Shown: positions 1-12,689 of the stretch, in pieces
How positions within the stretch are numbered: the stretch's first letter is position 1
How the letters are laid out: every line of letters starts with the position of its first letter
Source of the DNA: Isoetes taiwanensis
Lineage: Eukaryota > Streptophyta > Lycopodiopsida > Isoetales > Isoetaceae
Direction of reading: 5' to 3'
Assembly (NCBI GenBank): GCA_021234155.1
Contig: JAJEKV010000031.1
Coordinates: 12,570,928-12,634,927, forward strand
Length of the DNA: 64,000 bases
Notes under the pieces: model-generated
What the model was told of the DNA's origin: nothing
Database searches by the model: none
What the model saw: the letters and a program-made list of their open reading frames with translations, nothing else
Made by a program: the position numbers and the translations under genes

Positions 1-1320
1 AACAAGGTGTTACACACAAAGGGTTGCCCTCCAAGGCCGAGAGTATGTTTTCATATTTCTTGGTTGTTTGTTTTTTGTATGGGGGCTTATTAATGGTTTG
101 AAAACGGGGTTCGTTTTATTCTGTGTTGGCTTTTTTGTTTTTAGATTGTGTTGGTTTTTCTGTTTTTAGATTGCACATAATCCTAGAAGAGACATCCAAA
201 GTTCAATGCGTAAATCAAATGGATGTGAGGTAATCATGTTCTTTATGTCAAACACATTAACTATTATGACATATTTAATAAAATTTGGACTTATTTAAAT
301 CTAATAGATATCCTTCAAGGATGCCATTATAAGATTATATGTATTTTTAACTCTCATATATTTTTATAAAATTTTCAGTTTAACTTCAGATAAAAAGTAT
401 GAAATTTATCAATGTTTAAAATTGTTTTCTACACTAATTTTTAATTTAATCTATTTAAAATTAATATTTCATCTAATGAACTTTATATGATTGAAATATT
501 ATTATTTTTTAAATATTTAAAGAAAGTTTAGATGAAATATATCAAATGATTACGTTTATGTTTTAATTAAAAAATAATTGAATAGTTTAGTTTTAATTAA
601 TTTTCAATATATATTTTTCAATATTTGTTATTAAAACATAAACTATATTTTAATTAATATTAATCTAACACTTTTTTAAAAGTATTTTTAAAGTACTAAG
701 AGTTTGTAAATTGTGAAATTCTCATATAATTTTAAGTCATTCACTTATCAAACCATCATATTTTATTTACAAATTATCCTGATTGCCAAATTTTAAATTT
801 GTTAAGAACTCGTTGAAAATTAAAATTTTATATTCTCGAAATGTCTAATTCTAAATAGATTTACGTGAAAACTAGTTTAGAAATCAATTGTTTATGTTTC
901 TATAACAATTATACTTTAAATTTAAACATAGAGTTATATAATTAGATTTTGTAAAAATTATAAGTATCAAGAAAAATTAAACATGACAAGTAATCTTAAA
1001 ATGATACCCTAGTCTATTATATCTGAATAAGTCCAAGTTTTGTTGAATGTGTTCGTGAATATTGCTTTTGGCTAGTTATATTAGGTAATGAAAGTTGTAC
1101 AAAACCATAAATACAAGATTTTATTTTCGTAGTGCATAAGTTCTCTGTTTTACTTCACAAATTGTGGAGGTTATAGGATCAGGCACTTTAATCATTTGTC
1201 CAATAATGATTTGGCTTTCATATATCAGAAGAACAACCATGAGGACTAGAACCATGGCTCAACTAATTAAGCTGAGTCGATTGGACTTTTTTGAGACAGT
1301 GTGGTATTGACATAATCATG
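1..1320. other. AT-rich non-coding flank, copy 1
   Basis: Very AT-rich sequence with no credible reading frame. A ~25-bp unit (TGTGTTGG...TTTTTAGATTG) is repeated in tandem around 122-172. The rest is runs of A/T words. It is repeated at 19386-20700. It could be the decayed end of an older element; I see no terminal repeat. Confidence 0.6.
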
Positions 1321-1324
1321 TTCT

Positions 1325-2642
1325 TTATCTCAAATACATTAACCATTCGTAGAGATGAATGCATGCAACTGAGGAAGGAGGGGGGGCGGAACTATTGATA
1401 AGGCTTAGCCCATTGCACGTTTTATAGACTGTGTGGTGTTGTTCAAATGAACGTGACGTATGCCAGTCTATAGTTGCTCTAGTAGCAGTGTCTGATGTTA
1501 TAGAGCGCGGGCATGAAGTCTGTTCACATGTGGTCAAGGAGTAACACAGAGCATGTGGAGGTCTTGACTTGTCGGGCGAGGCCAGGCATGGCGGCATGGA
1601 AGCTCGCTACGATGGTGTTTTGTCGTAGATTGTCTCAGATCGTCTATGTTGAAATATCCCATGAGGTTTGTCCTGGTGGTTTCTGCTGCATTGGTGGCAC
1701 CGATTGTGGTGGGCGATATTGTGTTGTTAGCAATGGCTTGCACGTTGGTGAGGAATTGCTGCATGTTTCCCCATGGTGTCTATATATGTTGGCCATGTGC
1801 ACGACGGTTCTTGTGGTGCAGTCTCGGAACGTGGCGAGGATCGATGTGACTGGGAGCTCTGTGACTTGTTGGTGGTGGAGGAGCTCGAGCCTGTTGTCGT
1901 CATAGAGTGTTGTTGTTTTGCATGCGGTGCTGTTGAGCAGACACCCATACTTAGTCATCTTGAAGATGGTTAGATCGTTCAAACTCGTCTCCTATAGACA
2001 GAGGATGCCGATGACGTCAGCTGTAGGTCTGCTAACATATGGTCGATGTACTTTGTGGCTATGAGCATGTTGAGCATTATTACTATTAGTGTCGATGGTT
2101 ATGCCCGAATTGAGGATGGTCATCGTCCATAGGATGTCTATCTGCATCCTCTCGATCTCTTCTGTGACTCTCCTGTAGACAGTGAAGTTCTGGTTGGTGA
2201 GTAGTTGCTTTAGGAATAGGCCTGCCATTATCTTCACCCGCGAGATAGCCGTATAGGCCATTCAGTGGATATGCATGCCTCTAGAGTTGAAGCATAGCTA
2301 GTCTACGATGCTTCCCTGTAACTTGTGGACTGTCCTCACCGCGGCTGGTTGGACGGGGAACTGGCGCCGCATGATCTTGTGTTTTTGGTTTTTGCTTGCA
2401 TGGCATTGATTGTTTAGCTTCTAGATTGGCATCCAACATGGGTCGGTTCCTTAGATAGGTATTTGAGCTTGTTGTGGCAGTTCCTTCCTGTTGTCAGCAT
2501 CGTGAATAATATCCAGAGTGCCTCTATCGCCTCTGCGCCTGTGTGCTGCTATAGGGACAAATGCTTGCTCGCTTTCATAAATGTAAAGAATTCGAATGTT
2601 TGGTTTATTGATAAAAGTTTGGTTGCATATTAATGGCAACTA
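1325..2642. other. Unassigned stretch upstream of LTR-A, copy 1
   Basis: Short minus-strand open frames (1644-1982, 1992-2261) exist and recur in broken form in copy 2 (21055-21369, 21366-21560). Their Gln/Thr/His-rich composition would suit a decayed retroelement gag read antisense, but no motif supports a family call. No plus-strand gene is seen. Confidence 0.4.
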
Positions 2643-4072
2643 TGACGACATAGAACCCATAATATCGCACATATTACGCGACATATGAATATATCCTATA
2701 TTGCCACGTGGCAATATCCCATATGAGCCATATTGCCCATTAGACCCTAACCCTAAAACGTGGGCATAAAGAGGCAGGAACCCAAAAAGTGTTCCCTTTT
2801 CGCATTCCAGCTTCCAAGAGCCATTCGGGCCAAGTGCTAGTGCCATTCCATATTTCCAGGCACTGCCAAGCCGGCTTTGCACAACAGACCTTCCGGATTT
2901 AGTCGTCTTCAGCCCGAACAGGAGCGTGGACGCTTTTCGAGCAGTTGGAGCAATCCAAGGATCAGGTAAATGGCTATTCTGTTGTGCAATGCCGACTTTC
3001 AAACCAGCCATGAGCTGGATTAGCATGTTGGTTTAGCCTTAGAGGTCTTATAGATTCTGAGATCACAAGCCCTAACAAAGGAACCTAACCATGTTTGTTT
3101 AGGTAGATAGATTAGATGCTATTCTATGTTTTAGTTCTATGGATGATGATGCTCTATTCTATGCGCACTCTGTGTATTGGGAAGGGGGGTAGAGACCCTG
3201 AAAGCCTTAGTAGTTGATGTACCTAGATAGCCTCATTAATTCACAATTAATGCAGCCTATGCATAAGAGCCCACCTGGCTGTGAGTGGCGGGACCAGACC
3301 GGCATATATGGGGGACTTGTCCCATTGTAGATTGATCCCTTTGGTGTGTAAAACCTACCAGGGATCTTAACGGACTAGGCTTGATGGTTTGCCACTGCGT
3401 GTGGGCAAGGCATGGGCTCGACACCTCTGGGGTGATGCATCACATTCCATGGGGTTCAAGTCGTAGATGGGTAGTGGCCCTATAGCGCCTGTGATGGGCA
3501 TGCATGCCACTGGAGGGAGTGATCTCCTCCTGCCTCATCAGGACTATGGAGATGCAACCCAGGAGTAGCCCCCTTGGCTATGCACCTGGCAGGCTACGGT
3601 CAAGTCCCAAGACTTATCAGCCTATTCTGCAAAGTATGCACATTAGGGGCAGATGGAGCGGACTACCCAATGGCCATGTTCTTATGTAGTCCAATCCATT
3701 TGCCATGAATTCTGTCTGCATTGACTTCTGGAGACCCAAGCCGTCAGTCGATCCCCATGAGTGAGCCTTGGGTAGGATTCCCCTTATGTTGATATTATTG
3801 ATTTTGTTGTTACATGTGTTATGTTATGGTGAGCCACCATTCGAGGTGGATATATTTGATGCTATGTGCTCATGTTTGATGTGCTTCTATAGCTAGGTAG
3901 GTCACGAGGGAGACAGGATGAATGACACGTCCATTCTTCCCCATTGGATTCTTGACTGTTAGCAAGGATCTGATGTTAGGTGTACGGCCTCATGTCAGTA
4001 AGGGCATTGACAAGAGGGATGAACTCTGGTTCTGTACGATGGGAGCATCGTATACGAGTAGGAGACGTTACA
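2643..4072 (+). mobile_element. LTR of family A (Ty3/gypsy-like), copy 1
   Basis: The 3' edge is well placed: ...ACGTTACA is followed one base later by a primer binding site. The 5' edge (TGACG at 2643) is inferred from resemblance to the start of family B and is less sure. The LTR contains telomere-like CCCTAACCCTAA near 2746 and a block GTATTGGGAAGGGGGGTAGAGACC near 3175 that also occurs in the family-B LTR, so the two families are related. No 3' partner LTR is seen in the window. Confidence 0.65.
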
Positions 4073-4073
4073 G

Positions 4074-4086
4074 TGGTATCAGAGCC
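4074..4086 (+). promoter_or_regulatory. Primer binding site (initiator tRNA-Met type), family A
   Basis: TGGTATCAGAGCC lies one base after the CA end of LTR-A. This is the usual plant retrotransposon primer binding site complementary to the 3' end of initiator tRNA-Met. The copy at 23437 reads TGGTATCGAGCC, lacking one A. Confidence 0.85.
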
Positions 4087-5079
4087 ATGATCTTGGAGGA
4101 CCAGAATCGAGCACTGGCCATTTTCCTAGTAGTACTAACAGTCTAGATCTTCAGTCTTGGAGTTGAAATCCCAAGCATGAACCTCGATGAATGGGCAGGG
4201 AGAAATTTCTCTCCATCAATAGTGTAAAAGCTAAGCTAATAATAGTTCGTGAAAAATAAACTTGAAATTTTAATAAAACTTGAAAATTTTGGCTATTAGA
4301 AAGAGTGACCACTCACAGAGTGCGCCCAGGGCCTGAGCTAAAAATTAACTCAGAGCTCTCACGCACTGTGTGAATATTTGACCATAGTTCAAGAAATATA
4401 GATAATTAGAGTAATCAGATAGCATAAGGAGGTTTCAAATCAAATTTTAAGCTAGGAACACCTAGTATACCCCTAAGAATGTGTCTAGAAAATATAAATT
4501 TTAGTTAAGAAAGAGTGGCCACTCACAGAGTGCGCCAGGACCCTTTTCAAAAATTTTGACCAGGCCTCTCATGCACTGTGTGAGTGTTTGACCATGGATC
4601 TACACTAAGACGAGTCAAAACCAAGAAAAGAAGGGTATATCCTGCTTAAATCCTCGAGATAAGCAAGATTACACCTTCATACCAACTTTTAGAGTCATTA
4701 GGACCTAAATAAGTGGCAACCACTCACATAGTTTTGGAGCCCTTTCAAAATTTTTGAACAAACCTCGGGCGCACTATGTGAGGGTCAAAACTTTGAACCT
4801 GCATAACTTGAGCTAGACAGCTCCAAAACATCTGAAATTTGTTGCAATAGGACCATTAGATAGTCTAGAACTCATTTATGGCATCAAATTAGCCTAGAAA
4901 TATTATACGCCACCTCAAGATGACCAGAATTGCTCAAACCCTAAATTTTGTCTTCCAAACTAGGATTTGTTTAGAAATAGAACCAATACCCCATTGGAAC
5001 CTCGCAAGCACTTCTCTCAGCTCAAACTTGGTGTCTTACTCCTGAATAGAAGTGCTCAAGAACATTCCTTTGTTATAGT
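4087..5079 (+). other. Leader of family-A element with three structured repeats
   Basis: Untranslated leader downstream of the primer binding site. Three ~205-nt-spaced repeats each hold an inverted repeat: about 4310-4373, 4520-4586 and 4721-4784. Stem 1 is CTCACAGAGTGCG with CGCACTGTGTGAG. Stem 3 is CTCACATAGT with ACTATGTGAG, so both sides changed and pairing was kept. The leader is cut at 5079 by the family-B insertion (TSD ATAGT 5075-5079). No gag start is seen before the break. Confidence 0.6.
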
Positions 5080-6724
5080 TGTGACGTTCCAGAGGAATAT
5101 ACGCTATGAATACGTATATTCCTGGACCCGTCACTATACAAGTCTACCTATGTAGACTTGTATACTTAGGAATGTGGCAAGGGGTGCACATCTAAGTTAA
5201 TTCCTTAACTTAGATAACCTTAGGATAAGGCCCTTTTCCACGTGGCCTTAACCTATTGGGCACCCGCCACACGGCCTTACCCTATTGGAGCCATGTGGCA
5301 TAACATGTGAACCCTAACATATAAAGGCCTAAACCCTAACCCTAGGCCTCTTTTCTGGCTCCAGCAGTCTGGGAACCTTCTTCGCGCTCGAAACTCCGTT
5401 TCGAGAACCGTCTGCTGTGGCACAGCATAGCATGGCAGCCCCCAGAGCGTGAGCGCATCAGCAGGAGTGGGAGCTACCTCGAACACTTCGAAGACCATGG
5501 AGACGCCAAGATTGGGAGGGAGTGCTTTTGGAGCAGGTATGTAGAGTAGTAGTCATAGTAGTTCATCTGGAATTAGCATTCCAGATGAGTTAGTATCTTG
5601 TATCTAGGGTAGAGCCATCCTAGAACCCTCATTCATCATCTTGAACCCTAATCAAGGAACTCTAACTGTAAGTTAGATATAGATGATTAGGTTAAGATGT
5701 TCTTATGATTATTCTCATGATATGATGATTATGTGATGATGGTTGATCATGTTTGCTCCTCTTGTATTGGGAAGGGGGGTAGAGACCTAGAGCCATATGT
5801 AGTATGCTCCTAGATTAGATCCCTTAGTTCCTATTAGTTGCGGCCTGTGCATAGTAGCCCACCAGGCTATAGAGGCTATGATGTGACTCAGCACTACACA
5901 ACGGGGCTAGAGGCAATGCGGAGGGAGGATCCCTGCCGAGTGGGGGCTACGGGGGATCCCATAGTGGGCTAGGCTTATGGTCGGTCACTTCGTGCGGGCC
6001 GAGCATGGGTCTGACACCTCCTGGGGCGATGGTGTCGCCCTGCCTCTCAAGAGCTGCAAGTGTCGGCTTGGCTCTTGTTTGGGGGTTTCAGGGCAGATAA
6101 TCGTGTCGCCACGATTCTCTAGCCGCCCGCGGAACCTCTAGACCCCGGGAAGGGGAGATGCAACCCTTCCTGCCTCATCGGACCAGGGAGATGCAACCTG
6201 GAGTAGTCCCGATGGGTGATACCATGGGATTACGTATCCGGAAGGCTAGAGTCACGCCAGAGCTTGATTTAGCCCATCTGCAAAGTATGCACTGGGAGGG
6301 GCGGATGGAGTGGTCAATCCTAGCCATTGTCTTATGCCAGCCCCTCGCCATTGTTATGACTCGGTCTGCTCTATCTTGAGGCCCTAGCTTTCGGTCACCC
6401 TCCTTATGAGCTCCGGAGCCATGGGTAGGAGCTCTTATGTTTTATGGCATAGGATTATCTTCTTTGCGGTTGTGGATATGTGATGGACTACCCTTCGAGG
6501 TAGTATGTTGTATTGTTATTGCTAGTTTCGACGTTGTTTATGCTTCCTTTGCGGATAGGAGCCCATAGGGGAAGGGCGCCAAGACACCTTCGTGTCCCCC
6601 CGCCTCGCACTAGGATTCTCTCGAGTGCGGGTTAGACTGAGGGGCCCATGCGGTTGATGGACCGGATGGGGATTTCTCGCCGAGTGTACGGCCGGGCGCC
6701 GATATATTTAGTGGAGGCGTCACA
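5080..6724 (+). mobile_element. 5' LTR of family-B Ty3/gypsy element, copy 1
   Basis: It begins TGTGACGTTCC and ends GGCGTCACA, giving the short inverted TGTGAC/GTCACA termini. It is preceded by ATAGT, the same 5-bp word that flanks the full element in copy 2. A TATA box (TATAAAGG, 5321-5328) is followed by telomere-like CCTAAACCCTAACCCT. Length is 1645 bp, against 1634 and 1630 for the other two LTRs in the window. Confidence 0.9.
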
Positions 6725-8331
6725 ATGGTATCGAGCAATGTTCTTGGTTGACCAAGAGCTAATACGACCATATCCCCCCGAATAGGTAGACTAACTGGCC
6801 TAGCTAATGAATGGAATGAGAATTCCAGTCTTGAACCGCGAAATGGGAGAAATTTTTTTTTTTTTTTTTTTCCCATTAGTAGGGTCGTAATTAGATTAAG
6901 TATAGTCTAAGTGGTGGAAATAATATAGTCAAAAGAAACCTTCTAGTAAATTTGAGCTCAAGTTGTTCATGAACCGCACCTTTCAAGTGAAAAATTGAAT
7001 GAGAAATCGCTCAAAATAAAGCTTGAAAGAAATGGCGTGAAATGACCACTACTTGGCCCAAAAAAAAAAAGGAATTAGGAAATTTTGAGAGAAAGTTAAG
7101 TAATTAGGGGAAGTACCTTAATTATTAACCCATAGTTATAATAAAATTTATTCTTAAGAAAAAGTAGCTATTAAACCTATAGAAGCACCTCTACTCCCTA
7201 GAAGTTCTAAATGGTAGCTGAACCTCTCCTTTACCATTGTAAGGCGAATTATAAGCTAATCTCCGAAGCTGCCATAAGAGTGTCCACCGAACGAACAGCC
7301 GACGAGATCGATCCAAAGGAGCCATGGAGATAGAGGCAAGATCGCTCGGAGGCCACCATCAAGGAAGCCAAGCTGTGGGGAGGACCAAACAAGTAGCTAG
7401 GAAGGTTGGAAGCTCCAGCTTGCACCGGAACGTTTGAAGCACTCACGGTGGGCGGCAACAAGCAAATTCTTGAGGCCCTGCGACTTAGGCCGACGACCTA
7501 ACTTAGCCACCAAGCTCTTCGGATTTAATCGTTTTTCCCGGGGAGGAAGAGCAAAGCAAGCAGGAGAGCAACCCCGGCAAGGGAGAGCAACCCCAAAGAA
7601 TGAGGAGAGAAGGTGAAAAGCAAGTAGCAAGAGCAACTTCGACAGTAGGAGCAACCGCAACACCGGGAAGAATAGGGGGAGCAACAAGCAAAAGAGGAGC
7701 AAACTCCCTAATAACGAGCAACCCCAAATACCGTGAACATCAAAGTTAGAAGGGAGCGAAAGTAATCAATGCGAAGAAAAGGAAGGAAGAGACGCAGTGT
7801 AAGGAGAGAACCACAACTAGACGAACTGAGGAGGATGAGCCTCAAGAAGAAGAAGGCAACATGCAAGAATTATCTCCGCCAATGGATCTCCGACAAGGTA
7901 GCCGACCAGGGTCGAAAAAGCTAGCCTCCACCACCGACTGATTCTTCTCAAGAAGGTCCGCCATGGGCCAAATCCCCCAAAGACAAGTTAGAGTCTGCCA
8001 AAGATATTCGCATTGCCAGCTGCACGCTTTGATGATCCGTAAACCGCTTTTCGAAAGTGCCTACATCAAAGGTCTATCCAGAGTTCGAGATAGGCTACGA
8101 CTCACCGAACCACATCAACGACGGCGTGATCTCGCCACGGCGGCCAAAGCCGAGGGGAGGCCAAGATCCGCGACTTTGATGGTCCGGAGCCCTCGGCAGA
8201 GGCAGCGGAGGCGAGCTGGTACAACCTTTGAAGAAGGCAACCTCTGCGCGATCCATACCAAGCAGGCTCCAAAGACCTCCACCCCGGTGAGGAGGAGTCG
8301 CAAGGAGAAGTCGTGAAGAGCCCCAGTAAAA

Positions 8332-8340
8332 CTATATAAA
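8332..8340 (+). promoter_or_regulatory. TATA-like box inside family-B internal region
   Basis: CTATATAAA lies upstream of an AT-rich stretch after the gag-like region, and is conserved in copy 2 near 27616. It could drive an internal transcript; there is no other evidence for that. Confidence 0.3.
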
Positions 8341-8839
8341 TATAAGTTTTTTCCGCCATTGTTTTACTCATTAGAAGTAAATTTACGATAAATTAATTGC
8401 TTGTAGAATATAAAATATTCTTGTATAAATTAATTGTAGAAGAATCCCTTGCATCTTACTTAAAATGCTCTTAATTGGCTAAGTAGCATAGTCACTTGAT
8501 TTAGGGCAAAATTGATCCAAATTTCGTACCAAAAGATGTTAGAATACTTAGAAATTGTCTAGAAATGCAGTGTAGCACTTTAAATTTGTCAAAAAATATC
8601 CAAAATTAGCTAGAATTGGCCCACCCGGGTAAGACCGCGCCAAACACGTCTGCGTTCGCGACGCAAAGGCCATCCGCGCGGATTCACCCGATTTGCCCAT
8701 ATTTGCACTTTTAGATATCTTTTTGGTATGAAATAAGTTGCTAGTTAGTTTAGAATTGGCCCAAATAGGCATTCTAAGATCTTATAGTTCTTGAAATTGT
8801 TGAATTTTTGCAGAAATCAAGGGACCAGGGTGAAACCGC

Positions 8840-8917
8840 GCCAAATGCATGTGCGTTCTCATCGCAGAGCTCATTGGTGCCAAATGCATGTGCGTTCTCA
8901 TCGCAGAGCTCATTGGT
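8840..8917. repeat. Two exact 39-bp tandem copies
   Basis: The unit beginning GCCAAATGCATGTGCG and ending GCTCATTGGT occurs twice back to back (8840-8878 and 8879-8917). A degraded pair is present in copy 2 near 28120-28195. A weaker relative (CGCGCCAAACACGTCTGCG) lies near 8637. Confidence 0.85.
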
Positions 8918-9076
8918 GCAATCTCACCCGGGTCATATGATTGGAAGCTAAAATTTAGCAAAATTGCATTGAAAAACGTCTTAGTACATATGCTAGTCTT
9001 CTACCTTGCACTCTAGTGTCTTGTAGTACCCCATTCTAGCTTTTCAATCCATTTGAACCTCATCTTAAAAGAATTC

Positions 9077-9160
9077 CCACAGTAGCGGGAATCGAACCTC
9101 CCACCCACAGGGTTGAACCCCCCCAAACCCCCCCGTGCCAACCACTAAGGGCGGGCATCG
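9077..9160 (-). repeat. tRNA-like / SINE-like segment with A and B boxes, copy 1
   Basis: On the minus strand TTAGTGGTTGG (9138-9148) resembles an A box and GGTTCGATTCC (9088-9098) matches a B box. Their spacing is suitable for a tRNA-derived SINE head. Poly-C/poly-G runs lie between them. A degraded copy is at about 28345-28428. It lies antisense in the family-B internal region. No acceptor stem can be drawn, so it is not called as a tRNA gene. Confidence 0.45.
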
Positions 9161-11849
9161 TTTATATTTAAATTATAATTCTTAATTAAATTTAAGCTTT
9201 AATAATGTTAGATAATATTAATGGCCAAGCCTTAGACTTAGAAAGGCCTTAGAAATTGTTGTCACACGTTGGTAGGGTACACCAACACACGTTATAGGTG
9301 CACTATCATCAAGTGTCTTCAGGCATGCCTTGTATCATAGACAATTGTCTAGGAATTCATTCTATCTAGGTAATTCAGTCTAGCACACCAAGTACATCCA
9401 GTGAATGAGTCTCCTTCTACCACCCCATAACAGTAAATAAGTACCTTCCTCAGTGTCTAGTAAAGTGCCAAGTGGGTCAATTAAGGGAGAGTGGATAAAG
9501 GCATAAAAATAGGGTTTGCAGAGTAAGTAGATATAAGTAACTATTGTATGGTAGTATAATATAGGTCAGGAGAACCTTCGTTGCAGATCCTCGAGCCTCG
9601 ACAGTGGAGACACTCGACAACATCAACGAATTGAAAGCAGAGGGCAAACTTATGGAGGAAGCTTCAGCTAATCAAACGCCGAACACAAATAAGAAAGGGG
9701 AGCCTATCGGAAGGACGACTGCGACATCAGGAGAGACATAAGAATTGCCAAGAGGGCTATGCAACAGCCAGTGGGCATCACGGCACTTACAAATTGACCA
9801 CATTAGGGGAGGAACATCTCCTAGTCAAGGATATTCTCCAAGTGCCATATTGTCTCGAGGAACGGCCCCACATCGATGACTAATGTCACAGCTACACCAC
9901 CAACAAGTACACTTCATCGACTTATGGTATCAAGAGCCCTAAAGGATGAGACTGGACAAACCTCCTCGGAAGGGAAATTATCATAGGTATCCAGGCCATA
10001 GTAGTATCAAATTTGGACTTCAAACAAACATAAGGAGGTACTACAAGCCAGCAAGGGTGGGCTGCTCAGGAATAGGAATATGGCGAGACTGCAACAAACT
10101 TCTTCCTCATCAGCCCGATACTTTAGAGCAGCTGCATCAACCTCGACAGCGCCATCTCATGATCACGACAATCTTCTGCTGTAGAGATTGGAGGTCGAAC
10201 ACCATCAAGAAGAGGCATCATGGGGGACCAAATACTAGCATTATTAATTGATCAGTCAAGATTAGTCCCTGCAGATGGATGCACATAAACTCCTCTCAGC
10301 AAGAGAAGTTGCACAGTTAGAAGTGGTAAAGCACTCAACATTATCATCAGCCTTATAACAACAGCATGCAACTAGCAGGACGAAGAATAGAATCGACAAG
10401 GTCAACACAACAATATCAATTCAGGAGTTAGAAGAATCATCCTCGAATCTCATAACCTCCAAGCCTTTGGGATGCGACATCGAGCCTTATGCCGCCACTA
10501 CATCAGCAAGTCCACTAAGAGGAATAATTTTAATGAAAGTAGTCAGCATCAACATTAAGGACGATCAGAGTCAGAATATGTTCAACAAAAGAAGCAGGGC
10601 ACGCGAATGATTATACAGCAACTCCAAGGAGACCAGATTCTTTTCAACAAATTATGGATCATCGCCTTGCTACTCCAATGACTAACGACTACACCAGCTT
10701 TAACAAGCTTGAGGGCCTATCAGATCGTTGAGTTTCTTAAAATTATAGGTGATAATATCCATGATGGGATTGGGACGAAATTTCGAGTAGATTTTTGTCT
10801 TTTCTTTTAAAAGGATGGACCCAAGAATGGAGCAAAGCTTCAAGTATTGGGAAGAAAATGTATGGAGTACAATAATTGTATACATTGCTGGCAGATATCC
10901 AATATATTGGAACCTCTTCCTGAGCTTGATCACCTCGCTAAGAAGGATTCAATAATAGGATAACAGTCGACCATGTATATGACGAGTACTTCCGCAGCAC
11001 AAGGAATAATCCGACCAAATGAAGGGAAGCAATCTAATAAGTCCGGCCAACTTCTTAGATGGCATCAACTCAAAGGTAGGGCTATTTCAAGAGGGCAATA
11101 ATTAAGAAAGGGTAGATCCTAAAGTATAGATTAGATCTAAAACAAGAATAATTATCTAATCATATAGTTTTCTATGTGTGCCCAAAAGTAATGTCATGCC
11201 GACTAAACTTGTGGCCATAGGATTTATGTAAGTAGTTCTTTAACTTATAATTTTGCACCTCCTAGATGATCTTCCGACATCTTTAAGAGTAAGACTCTTA
11301 AGTCTAAATCTAGGCCAGTAATTAAGGCAAGGCCAAGTAATTAGCACAAAGACCAACGAACAAGAGTCAAGCTCGACATCAACCTTTGTTTAAGCAAAGT
11401 AGAGCATCGGCACCAACTCATGTACATTGGCAACTATGACCTCATAATAAGCATGCAATATTAAAGTCAAGCTAAGGCAATAATTGATTATCATAAGCAA
11501 AGAGATACTTATCCCAAGCACCAAAGAGCAAGTACCTTATAATTTAAGTTAAGGAAGTAATTCAATCGCGGGTAACGATGTCAAGAAAGCAATTACTTAA
11601 GTACATCATGAGGAATGAGGTCGCGCATAAGCTACAAGTTGTCAACTCGACTACAAGAGTAAGAAGGAAGATGCTACTTTGAAACAGCTTGCCTCGCCAA
11701 TTTCTAAGTTAATCAAGAAGTCCCATGATATATCTCCGTGTGAAATTTGAGAGCTTTTGCTTTATAGAGGCATAGAGTCTGAAATCACTCTTTTGCACCG
11801 AGGCGAGCCGACAAGAAGGCTCTTTATAGAATCAAAGATTCCGAAAGAA

Positions 11850-12330
11850 GCGTGAGCTCAAGAAGCTTGTAGGAGTTGGATCAACTTGGGATCCTTCGAC
11901 CAAGATGGAAGTCTAAAGATGTATATCAACCATGGGCAGCTCAACAAGCAATGACATAATGGATCAGCCCCTAAGAAGCGTGATTCTTCAAAATCGATTT
12001 AAGCTCTCAGCAATCAACAAATAAGGATGAAGTGGGGAAGATAATTATAAGACTCCTTCGTAACTTGGTATGGGCACTATCACTTCACAAAGTTGATGCC
12101 CTTGGAGTCTTATGGAATGCTCCACCAACTTGTATGCATTTGAGGATCTATCTTCTAAGAATTCCTTGGATGATTTCTTCATCAATTCTCTCTTCGACTC
12201 CACATCGCGATCTACAACAAATCAATGGAAGAGCATGCAAAGCCGCGGAGATGTTAAGACGTCCGCTAACTCACAGCAAGCTTTGAAGCAAAGAATTTGT
12301 AATGCCATCTCCACTTCGCAAGTTTAATCT
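11850..12330 (+). pseudogene. Reverse transcriptase remnant, family B copy 1
   Basis: Shifting frames preserve pieces of the Ty3/gypsy reverse transcriptase palm in order: a GSLKMYI-like segment near 11905-11930, an EDNYKTP-like segment near 12037-12056, and a degraded catalytic-loop region near 12185. The matching copy-2 stretch (31254-31499) reads an intact LDDI motif, which is destroyed here by small changes. Confidence 0.6.
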
Positions 12331-12689
12331 CGCAAGAAGATAGAAGAAGCCATCTTCCCCAACATGGAGTTCGCTAATATGATGGGCTAGTCCTTACAAG
12401 AGTGCAAGAACGGATTAAGAAAGAGAAACCTTCAAATATTTTAAAAGGAAGGTAATCTTTAATATCAAAGAACAACTATACTCAAAGCATAAGGAGTAAG
12501 AAAATTTTTCCCAGACACGCATAATAGCCCTAGTTCCGCCATGCAAAATTTATAAAGGCCTACTTCAAGATTAGAAGTAGCTACCGCCCCGCCGTGCATG
12601 AAGAAGCAGATAATCGACATAGCCAAGAATGTGTCAAGTTGGAGCCAAAGACAAGGGCGAATAACTTCAATTCCGTGAGTTTTGGAACC

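Noticed and set aside
2719-2760. Interstitial telomere from CCCTAACCCTAA words in LTRs
   Set aside because: Only two or three units, and they recur at the same LTR position in every copy, so they belong to the LTR.
9077-9160. Minus-strand tRNA gene
   Set aside because: A and B boxes are present but no acceptor stem or anticodon arm can be drawn; better described as SINE-like.
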